Assembly: GCA_020349865.1 (NCBI GenBank)
Contig: CP070700.1
Location: forward strand, 4,264,093 to 4,270,860
Reading direction: 5' to 3'
Length of the DNA stretch: 6,768 nt
Source: Desulfobacteraceae bacterium
GTDB lineage: Bacteria; Desulfobacterota; DSM-4660; Desulfatiglandales; Desulfatiglandaceae
Positions 1 to 5,028 of this stretch are shown in pieces (within the stretch, counting starts at the first letter, position 1; the number at the start of each line of letters is the position of its first letter). The translations under genes were made by a program, and so were the position numbers. Below the pieces are notes generated by a model. The model did not search any database. It saw only the letters and a list, made by a program, of their open reading frames with translations, and had not been told where the DNA came from.

Positions 1-363
1 AAACAAGGCTGGCTGAAAAAGAGTCCCTGCGATTTAACTCAAACCTTGATCACCACCTCTCAAACCCGGGAGAAGGAGAGGCCGAGTTGCTGGTGATACT
101 GTACCTGCCATGAGTTTAATAGGGGCCTATTGTGGAAAACCCGGATGAGATTTATCTCAAAGATTCAGCAAGTCTGTCTCCTCACGTGTTCTAAGCTCAA
201 GGGACTGTATCAGTTTCTCTGTCCTCACCTGAATTAGAATATTCGTACCACTTTAGCGTTTAAAAAAACCAACCATTGCCCGGCTTGTCTTATTTTTAAA
301 GTGCTAAAGAGTTACGAAATTCCTTATCGCTCATCCAGAGCTTCATCAGGCAGGTCATGTTTC
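1..363. other. 363-bp stretch without a supportable gene
   Basis: No reading frame on either strand gives a recognisable protein, and the minus strand has frequent TAA and TAG stops. The plus strand is open in frame 1 from the window edge to TAG at 235-237, apart from a TGA at 94-96, but the translation looks like noise and has no start. The stretch contains the inverted repeat at about 238-323 and a short hairpin (AATAGG/CCTATT, 118-131). It lies downstream of the methyltransferase gene, so it probably holds its 3' end and decayed intergenic sequence. Confidence 0.5.
238..323. repeat. Imperfect inverted repeat A (TTTAGC-core arms)
   Basis: The left arm, about 238-268 (TTCGTACCACTTTAGCG then TTTAAAAA), matches the reverse complement of the right arm, about 292-323 (TTCGTAACTCTTTAGCAC then TTTAAAAA). 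The central spacer is about 23 bp. The arms resemble those of the repeat at 1876-1973, all sharing GTAnCnnTTTAGC followed by a T-run and an A-run. It lies about 50 nt past the methyltransferase stop codon. It may be a MITE-like remnant or a structured 3' element. No classical terminator T-tract follows it on the minus strand, and the flanking 8-mers (GAATATTC and GAAATTCC) are too different to be called a target duplication. Confidence 0.5.
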
Positions 364-1215
364 TCAGGTGGAGCCAACCAGTTGCTCATGTGGAGTCTCT
401 TCTTCATCCAGTATGTGGGTCTCCACAGCTTTCTCCTGTGCTAAAGACGCCAGTGCATTTTCTTGAAGCTTTTTTTGAGCAAGAAACAATGCGCCTTTTG
501 TAACGGGAGAACTGTTAAAACCGGTATCCGCAACGAGTTCTATATCCACAAAGCCGGCTTGCTTAAACATTGCCAGGAAATCCTTTCCCGGTATCGCTCC
601 CCCTTCTCACCTGAACCAGTTTTCAATCCTTGCCTTGGTATCCGCTGGTAACTGCCCTGTCAGGATCTGATCGGCTATCATGAGGCATCCACTGGGCCTC
701 AGGACCCTGAACGCCTCTGCCAGGGCCCTCGTTTTGTCAGGGATGAGGTTAAAGACGCCATTGGAGATAACCATGTCGAAGCTTTCATCTGGAAAAGGCA
801 AATTCTCGGCAGAGGTCAGCTGGAAGGTGACATTGTTAAAAGTCGTCTCGCACAGATTCACTTTGGCACGTTCAAGCATTTCTGGAATCATGTCAATGCC
901 CACTGCCTTTCCTTCAGGACCTACCATGCTGGCAGCAATAAATGTGTCTACACCGGCGCCACACCCAATATCCAAAACCGCCTCTCCCTCCCGAATAGAC
1001 GTTAGAGTGAAAGGGTTTCCTACTCCGCAGTACGAGGCCACGATATTATCGGTTAAGGCTTCGATCTTTTCTGCGTCGTAAGCCAATGCTTCGAGGCCTG
1101 CACGCCCAGTTGGGTAATTAAAATGGCCTTCAGGACTTGAAGCGACCTTAGTGTATTTTTGCCGTATACTTTGCTCAATCCGTTTTTTGTCCTCAGGTGC
1201 TAACTTAAATTCCAT
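364..1215 (-). CDS. ArsM-like SAM-dependent methyltransferase, selenoprotein (Sec203)
   Basis: Class I methyltransferase related to arsenite S-adenosylmethyltransferase. The gene is 283 aa when the in-frame TGA at 609-607 is read as Sec203; without readthrough it looks like two fragments, 1215-607 and 570-364. SAM-binding motif I, VLDIGCGAG, is at about residues 80-88; the acidic motif II is GIDM at about 106-109; SFDMVISNGVFNL is at about 145-157. CGVGNP near residue 63 matches the ArsM Cys-Gly-x-Gly-Asn-Pro region. Sec lies in WFR-U-EGGAIPG, where ArsM proteins have a conserved metalloid-binding cysteine before an AGA/GGA turn. The sequence after the TGA, AGFVDIELVADTGFNSSPV, is a typical continuation of this family. 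The ATG at 1215 is chosen because GGGGAGG lies 5 nt upstream. The gene ends in TGA, with another TGA two codons later. It follows the Cys thioredoxin gene by 75 nt. The substrate could be As(III) or another thiophilic element. Confidence 0.87.
573..609 (-). promoter_or_regulatory. SECIS-like hairpin after the methyltransferase UGA
   Basis: The UGA is at 609-607. After 15 nt comes an 8-bp stem, CCGGGAAA paired with TTTCCUGG (one G-U), with a GGA loop at 583-581. The loop G lies about 24 nt past the UGA, within the range known for bacterial SECIS elements, which sit in the coding region just downstream of UGA with G in a small apical loop bound by SelB. Confidence 0.7.
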
Positions 1216-1220
1216 GGTTA

Positions 1221-1227
1221 CCTCCCC
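1221..1227 (-). promoter_or_regulatory. Ribosome-binding site fixing the methyltransferase start
   Basis: GGGGAGG on the minus strand, 5 nt before the ATG at 1215. It favours this start over the upstream in-frame ATG at 1242, which would place the Shine-Dalgarno sequence inside the coding region. Confidence 0.75.
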
Positions 1228-1290
1228 TTTTAGGACATGCAAAGAGTAGAACCTTTTTAGTGCTACATTATTGTTAGAAAGGTGCTCCCT

Positions 1291-1593
1291 TTAAACCTTG
1301 AAAGCCCCTCGAACAGCCTCTGACAGTGCTTCAAAGTCAGGGATATGATCAAATGCTATTTTTTCGTTGATGACAATAGAGGGTACTGCCAACCTGCGGC
1401 CGCACAGTTTAGTCAATTCATCAAACCTTCGCAGTCCTTCACGGGCGCCTACGTCCACCACATCCCATTCTAATATTCCTCCATCAAATTCAGGGGCAAT
1501 CTCTTCCAAAATTCCTATCGCTAAGTCGCAAAGCATGCAGCCCTTCTTCTTGGCAATGATTTCTACAAACACCTTTTGACAGTGCTCTTTCAT
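1291..1593 (-). CDS. Thioredoxin-like protein, Cys form (CMLC)
   Basis: A 100-aa thioredoxin-fold protein. Cys19-Met-Leu-Cys22 is the redox motif after the first beta strand, and AVPSI with Pro71 is the cis-proline loop facing it. It shares REGLRRFDEL near residue 51 with the protein at 3732-4025 (REGIQRFKEL) and IEGAIRYNEL with the one at 4991-5293. It is therefore the cysteine paralogue of two selenoproteins in this window. The start at 1593 has GGAGG 4 nt upstream. A longer frame reaching 1725 runs through a MITE-like insertion and is not the native protein. It probably acts in the cytosol as a disulfide reductase; no signal peptide is visible. It lies upstream of the methyltransferase and may supply reducing equivalents to it (inference). 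Confidence 0.85.
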   Translation of the reverse strand: MKEHCQKVFVEIIAKKKGCMLCDLAIGILEEIAPEFDGGILEWDVVDVGAREGLRRFDELTKLCGRRLAVPSIVINEKIAFDHIPDFEALSEAVRGAFKV

Positions 1594-1597
1594 TTGG

Positions 1598-1602
1598 CCT
1601 CC
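1598..1602 (-). promoter_or_regulatory. Ribosome-binding site overlapping a target-site duplication
   Basis: GGAGG lies 4 nt before the ATG at 1593. Its first three bases belong to the 8-bp duplication created by the adjacent mobile element, so the insertion left the Shine-Dalgarno sequence intact but replaced everything upstream of it. Confidence 0.65.
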
Positions 1603-1607
1603 AAATT
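1600..1607. repeat. Target-site duplication, left copy
   Basis: TCCAAATT directly abuts the left terminal inverted repeat of the MITE-like element and is repeated exactly at 1801-1808. Confidence 0.85.
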
Positions 1608-1800
1608 GGTTCATCCGGTTAATGAGTACCGCGAAACTGATCAGATATGAAGTTGGCAGAGGGGAAGGTCGAAGCAGTCTTTTCTTCGATTCCGGGCTTC
1701 TCAGCCTGGTGATTTCAGCAGTCACTACGAAAAGACCGCTTCAACCTTCAACCCCGCAACCATGTGTTGTGTTGAGGCGTACTCATTAACCGGATGAACC
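1608..1800. mobile_element. 193-bp MITE-like element with 22-bp terminal inverted repeats
   Basis: The ends are perfect 22-bp inverted repeats, GGTTCATCC...GAGTAC at 1608-1629 and its complement at 1779-1800. They are flanked by identical 8-bp direct repeats, TCCAAATT. A second nested inverted pair at 1664-1684 and 1729-1749 matches at 19 of 21 positions with nearly the same centre, so the whole element can fold into a long imperfect hairpin. It encodes no transposase and is presumably moved in trans. An 8-bp duplication is known from several IS families (for example ISL3, IS1595 and IS66); I cannot assign the family from the ends alone. It is inserted 14 nt upstream of the Cys thioredoxin start codon and may have displaced or replaced its promoter. 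Confidence 0.88.
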
Positions 1801-1855
1801 TCCAAATTGAAGCTTGGTGCCATTTCCGAGAGATTAGTTCATCCTCGGTCCTCAT
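1748..1855 (-). CDS. Possible 35-codon ORF interrupted by the MITE (doubtful)
   Basis: ATG at 1855 has a well-spaced Shine-Dalgarno sequence (GGAG at 1866-1863, 7 nt away). The frame reads MRTEDELISRKWHQASIW, then crosses into the MITE and stops at TGA 1750-1748. Without the insertion the frame would overlap the start of the thioredoxin gene in another frame. It could be a leader peptide, a gene remnant or chance. I recognise no family. Confidence 0.2.
   Translation of the reverse strand: MRTEDELISRKWHQASIWRFIRLMSTPQHNTWLRG
1801..1808. repeat. Target-site duplication, right copy
   Basis: TCCAAATT directly follows the right terminal inverted repeat and is identical to 1600-1607 in the same orientation. 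Confidence 0.85.
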
Positions 1856-1875
1856 CAATATTCTCCTTTACTCTT

Positions 1876-1973
1876 GATGAGTTGGTAACAGTTTAGCTGT
1901 TTTAAAATAGTGCAAAAAGGGAGATACTCTAATGATGATTTTTTCAAAGCGCTAAACTGTTATCAAACTCGAT
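1876..1973. repeat. Imperfect inverted repeat B (TTTAGC-core arms)
   Basis: TAACAGTTTAGC at 1886-1897 is perfectly repeated in inverse at 1951-1962. The match extends imperfectly outward (GATGAGTTGG against GATCGAGTTTGA) and inward (TTTTAAAA against TTTGAAAA). The arms resemble those of the repeat at 238-323, so these are two copies of one repeat family. It begins about 58 nt past the DsrE-like gene stop. It could be a MITE-like remnant or a transcript-end structure; no clear target duplication or T-tract was seen. Confidence 0.55.
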
Positions 1974-2030
1974 CAGGGTCTGCTTTATTTTTCCCCTCTT
2001 TATCAGAGGTTATGGGAAATCGATGCAGAT

Positions 2031-2381
2031 TTAGAAGTTGAAAACCTTCGCCTTAGCAGCGAGATCAATTAAATGTGGAGCTCCGTCAAGGGCCATATTG
2101 GAAAAAAATTTCGCCTCGTCAACCTGACGAGCGTTAGCACAAGGCGGTCAAACTCCAATGGGGACTTCATTTTCTTCCAAATAGGGGAAATAATCGTTAG
2201 GGCAATCTCCAGTATCACTCTTAGCGTTAAAATCACGTGTAGAATCCGCCCATAGGACACCATCATCGATGAAAAATAGATTCACCAAATGCCCTTTTGA
2301 GTGTGTAATCTTGGCGAATTGAAAACACCTTGTTGCTGCATTAACATCTCCTTTGCTTAAAATGAACACGAAACTCGCCAT
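2031..2381 (-). CDS. DsrE-family sulfur-relay protein, selenoprotein (Sec78, UPPC)
   Basis: A 116-aa DsrE/DsrF-like protein when TGA 2150-2148 is read as Sec78. The N-terminus FVFILSKGDVNAATRCFQFA and the following HLVNLFFIDDGVLW are typical of the DsrE fold, whose members bind persulfide sulfur on a cysteine or act as small redox partners. The motif GV-U-PPC-ANAR (residues 76-85) corresponds to the family's C-x-P-C-A-x-A-R motif with its first Cys replaced by Sec. After the TGA the frame continues for 38 codons of DsrE-like sequence to TAA at 2033-2031. The ATG at 2381 is chosen for the AGGAGG 6 nt upstream; the earlier ATG at 2402 lies before that site. It is the last gene of the 5293-2031 operon, 62 nt after the HMA-SMC gene. 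The sulfur or selenium carried is unknown. Confidence 0.88.
2115..2150 (-). promoter_or_regulatory. SECIS-like hairpin after the DsrE-family UGA
   Basis: The UGA is at 2150-2148. After 16 nt comes a perfect 6-bp stem, CUCGUC paired with GACGAG, with the loop AGGUU at 2125-2121. The loop GG lies 24-25 nt past the UGA, matching bacterial SECIS geometry closely. Confidence 0.78.
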
Positions 2382-2387
2382 AAGAAG

Positions 2388-2393
2388 CCTCCT
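2388..2393 (-). promoter_or_regulatory. Ribosome-binding site fixing the DsrE-family start
   Basis: AGGAGG on the minus strand, 6 nt before the ATG at 2381. It decides against the in-frame ATG at 2402. Confidence 0.8.
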
Positions 2394-2443
2394 TTCTTCC
2401 ATATTGTCAGTAAAATTAGGATCTCAACTTACTAAACATTACC

Positions 2444-3709
2444 TTAGCAGCATTTATAGAGTCTCAGAAGGCGCTCGTCCATCACAAAGTAGAACTTCAT
2501 GAAGGAAGAGCCATCCCATCGTGTTCTCACTCCGTGGACAGTGTTTGCAAGTTGTATGGTGCTTCGCAAGTGGGTGATTATGATGAGTTGTTTCTTTAAG
2601 GCGAGAGTCCTGAGAAGGGCCTGCATGGACTTATGGTTTGTGTAATCCAAGGAGGGTTCCACTTCATCGAGCAAATAAAAAGGACTGTCCAATTGTTCGA
2701 AGATGGCCAATTTTAAGGCAAGACTGGTGACGGATTTCTCTCCACCGGAGAGCTGGTGAGATTTGCGTTTTCTGTTCCCCGGTAAAGTAACCTCTATTTC
2801 TAAGCCCTTTCGACCATTCTGCTCAAGAACCTTCAACTCCCCCTCCCCTAATGGAAACAAGAATTCCAGATATTTACGGAAAAGGGGATCTATATCCCCC
2901 TGAATACTCTGGGCTAAATCTTCTGTTCCATTGAAAGACAGTAGATTCTCAACCCAATGAAAACGCTGCCAGGGGTCCAATAATATCATGTCGTTGATCT
3001 GTTCCTGCCTGATAATGGACTTCAGGGCATGGGGAGCCTTCAAGTTTATTAACTCCTGGAGATATTCTTCTCTTTCAAGGCGTTCATCTTTGACCCAGTA
3101 ATCATCTTGCCCATCCTTTGTCATATCTCTAACCAGTCGTACTGCCGGTGCCTTCTTTTCCTTGCCCCTCTTAAAAATCAATTCGACCCGAATTTGTGAC
3201 GCGGGAGGATAATTCTTACTGCCAGAGAAGAATAACTCTCCTTTCTCATAACAACGGAGCCTGGTGAGATCATCCTCACCGAGGGTCCAAACGATAGCAT
3301 CCAGTATGTTCGATTTCCCAACCCCGTTATTTCCTATAATGACTCCAATACCGGGTTGGAAGCCCATATTCGTCAGCTCTGAGAATGATTTGAACCCTTG
3401 AATATTCACATCTTCCAGATACAAGCTGCTCGATTTATCCATTTTAACCTCTTGCGAAGAATCAATCAGTTTTGCCTGATAATTCATCCCTCTATTTTTC
3501 CCAGCGGCTGCCACTTCACGGAAAATCTTGTCAATAGAGGTCTTTTGTGATTCATATTCCAGATGAAATCTATGTGATTCATCATTATAAACGATCACTT
3601 TTATGCCAGGAAGCCCCTCCAGGGCTTGAACCAAGCTCGGGGGTCATGATCTTCAAAGTATACCCCCGGGCACCTCGATCCTGAACTCAATCTTTTTCAG
3701 TTCTTCCAT
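2444..3709 (-). CDS. HMA domain (UxxU) fused to an SMC/RecN-like ATPase head, double selenoprotein
   Basis: A 421-aa protein with TGA at 3655-3653 (Sec19) and 3646-3644 (Sec22). Residues 1 to about 75 form a heavy-metal-associated (MerP/CopZ-type) domain: strand KKIEFRIEVPGG, then U-RS-U where this family has CxxC, then helix SLVQALEGLPG, strand IKVIVYND, and IDKIFREVAAAG. From about residue 95 an SMC-type ATPase follows: FKSF, Walker A GNNGVGKSN (126-134), a Q-loop near RQEQI (about 234-238), signature LSGGEK (320-325), Walker B FYLLDEVEPSLD (344-355) and switch His in IIITH (376-380). Little sequence separates the two half-heads, so the long coiled-coil arms of SMC proteins are missing. The ATG at 3709 has AGAGG 6 nt upstream; without Sec readthrough the gene appears to start at TTG 3634. 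The C-terminus ends in CysCys. It lies 22 nt after the second thioredoxin-like selenoprotein. Metal-gated ATPase activity is inference. Confidence 0.85.
3611..3646 (-). promoter_or_regulatory. SECIS-like hairpin for the second HMA UGA
   Basis: The UGA is at 3646-3644. After 16 nt comes a perfect 6-bp stem, AAGCCC paired with GGGCUU, with the 5-nt loop UGGAG at 3621-3617. This is the same geometry as the DsrE-family hairpin. It shares bases with the hairpin assigned to the first UGA, so the two cannot form together. Confidence 0.65.
3624..3655 (-). promoter_or_regulatory. SECIS-like hairpin for the first HMA UGA
   Basis: The UGA is at 3655-3653. After 16 nt comes a 5-bp stem, GCUUG paired with CAAGC, with a GUU loop at 3631-3629, so the loop G lies 22 nt past the UGA. 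The 3' half overlaps the stem of the hairpin serving the second UGA, implying alternative folding as the ribosome advances. Confidence 0.5.
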
Positions 3710-3731
3710 GTTTTTCCTCTGCTCAATGGCC

Positions 3732-4025
3732 TTAGGTCTCATTCTTTAATTGGTGCCGACGACGAATCTCATCGCACAGCTCTTCCTGCATGGGGATGAT
3801 GGCCTCATAGACAAGCTCTTCATCCAATGCGACACTGGGGAGGGATTTGGCCTTAAGCTCCTTAAAACGCTGAATCCCTTCCCGCGTGCGCATGTCCCAT
3901 TCTTGCACTTCAATAAGACCTTTAATATCCTCCGGTAAGACCCTCACCGATTCCGCCATATAGACGCAGGCCAGTCATTGATTGAAATCAGTTAAAAGCA
4001 CATCCACAACGACCTTTTGCGTCAT
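3732..4025 (-). CDS. Thioredoxin-like selenoprotein (Sec17, ULAC)
   Basis: A 97-aa thioredoxin-fold protein when TGA 3977-3975 is read as Sec17. The first strand is KVVVDVLLTDF, followed by Q-U-LAC-VYMAESV, a CxxC-type active site with its first Cys replaced by Sec. SLPSV with Pro63 is the cis-proline loop, and REGIQRFKEL is shared with the Cys paralogue at 1291-1593. The ATG at 4025 has GGGAGG 5 nt upstream, whereas the fragment after the TGA has no such site. It lies 16 nt after the TSCPD gene and 22 nt before the HMA-SMC gene, so it is almost certainly co-transcribed with them. It is a likely cytosolic redox partner or selenol carrier; the substrate is unknown. The C-terminal tail (residues 78-97) is rich in charged residues and contains one further Cys. 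Confidence 0.86.
3933..3977 (-). promoter_or_regulatory. SECIS-like hairpin after the ULAC UGA
   Basis: The UGA is at 3977-3975. A 7-bp stem, CGGUGAG paired with CUUACCG (one G-U), has a GGU loop at 3942-3940, 33-35 nt past the UGA. This is further away than in the other genes but still within the known bacterial range. No better hairpin was seen closer. Confidence 0.5.
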
Positions 4026-4041
4026 ACTATCCTCCCTTCAA

Positions 4042-5028
4042 CTATTCCACCCTCAAGATATTAAAGTCAATCTCTCCACCGTTTACTTCCAAGAGCCCCC
4101 AGGTCAAACCCTTATCACTCAAAGCAGGCCCTATGCTAATAAAATCTATCCTTCCTATCTGCCACCGGACCCATCTCTTTATCTGGCTGAAGAGGATTAC
4201 CTGGGCGCTGAACTGAGGTACCATGGCTTCCAGGGCTGGAAACACTGTTTCATCCTGCAAAAATTGCGTCAGATCGCAGACCATGTTCATTTCTAAGGCA
4301 AAAGGCTCGAAATCAGAAAAATCGGGAAGATCACGTACATACTTCCCAAAAAAAGCCATGCCTTTCTTTTCCCCTAACTGGAACGATAGGACCTGGGGAA
4401 GACGGACCAGGTAGTCCCTTTCCTTTTGATTGAGGCAGGGGAAACCTGTGGGCTCTTGTCCATTTGCATACCTGAAGTCCAGTTCTCCCTGAATGGCTAA
4501 AATTTCTTCCTTGCGCATTCGCTTGATCAGATCCTCATTTTCCGCAGAATTCCCTGTCATGTCTCCAAGAGAGTATATAATCTCTACTTCCTCTTTACGG
4601 ATATTTTCAATAAGCCCTTGCAGGAGTTCACTGTGTCCTCCCAGGTCGCCAATCAGGCCAATACGCTTCCTGGGCTCGGGATCTGAATAAACCTTAAATG
4701 ATCGGGCAGGCTCAAGGCTACCATCCATGGTGGCTTTCAGGGCTTTAGCCAACTGATCCGGACATGACGTGCCATTCCTGCAAGTAATTTCCCCAATGAG
4801 TTCCAATACATCATTTACCGGTCTGTCCTGCAAAAATCGGCTTACTAACTGGGCATTGCCCGGGCATCCCCCGCCCACGAATCGCACCTCTTTAACTTCG
4901 TCTCCTTGAATCTGGAAATGGATTTCCGGGGGACAGACGCTTTGGGTAGGATAAACATAGCGAAGAATTTTTTCATCGGGTTTCAATTTATCAATCCTTT
5001 CCAGCAGCATCGGCGATGTATCTTTCAA
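4042..5028 (-). CDS. TSCPD domain fused to a degraded metallophosphoesterase-like domain
   Basis: A 328-aa two-domain protein. Residues about 20-105 match the small four-cysteine TSCPD family: Cys32, Cys55 (GGGCPGN), Cys83 and Cys89 in GTSCPDQLAKAL, probably a metal site, related to a region of class II ribonucleotide reductases. Residues about 122-328 resemble YfcE/MJ0936-type phosphoesterases: IGLIGDLGGH (123-132), YSLGDMTGN (152-160), QGELD (180-184) and a final strand pattern GLLEVNGGEI. The usual GN(H/C)D/E is GELD here, and the usual GHTH near residue 281 is SQIK, so several metal ligands are lost and catalysis is doubtful. The start is uncertain: TTG at 5028, with AGAGGG 4 nt upstream, overlaps the preceding gene by 38 nt; ATG at 5010 is the alternative. 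There is no in-frame TGA. It sits between two thioredoxin-like selenoprotein genes. Confidence 0.82.
   Translation of the reverse strand: MKDTSPMLLERIDKLKPDEKILRYVYPTQSVCPPEIHFQIQGDEVKEVRFVGGGCPGNAQLVSRFLQDRPVNDVLELIGEITCRNGTSCPDQLAKALKATMDGSLEPARSFKVYSDPEPRKRIGLIGDLGGHSELLQGLIENIRKEEVEIIYSLGDMTGNSAENEDLIKRMRKEEILAIQGELDFRYANGQEPTGFPCLNQKERDYLVRLPQVLSFQLGEKKGMAFFGKYVRDLPDFSDFEPFALEMNMVCDLTQFLQDETVFPALEAMVPQFSAQVILFSQIKRWVRWQIGRIDFISIGPALSDKGLTWGLLEVNGGEIDFNILRVE

Noticed and set aside
1..237. Plus-strand frame open to TAG at 235-237 with a TGA at 94-96, as another selenoprotein 3' end
   Set aside because: No start in the window, no recognisable motif, composition looks random, and all supported genes are on the other strand.
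1291..1725. Longer thioredoxin-like protein starting at 1725
   Set aside because: The extra 44 N-terminal codons lie mostly inside the mobile element, and the Shine-Dalgarno sequence is next to the ATG at 1593.
1608..1800. Invertible promoter switch flanked by 22-bp inverted repeats
   Set aside because: The exact 8-bp direct repeats immediately outside the inverted repeats, and the nested palindrome inside, fit a transposed MITE better than a site-specific inversion; no invertase gene is nearby. Long-read orientation data would settle it.
2069..2266. Overlapping minus- and plus-strand frames at 2069-2266
   Set aside because: Shadows of the DsrE-family selenoprotein gene; no family resemblance or ribosome-binding site.
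3982..4296. Plus-strand 104-codon frame
   Set aside because: Antisense shadow of the TSCPD fusion and thioredoxin-like genes, with no recognisable product.
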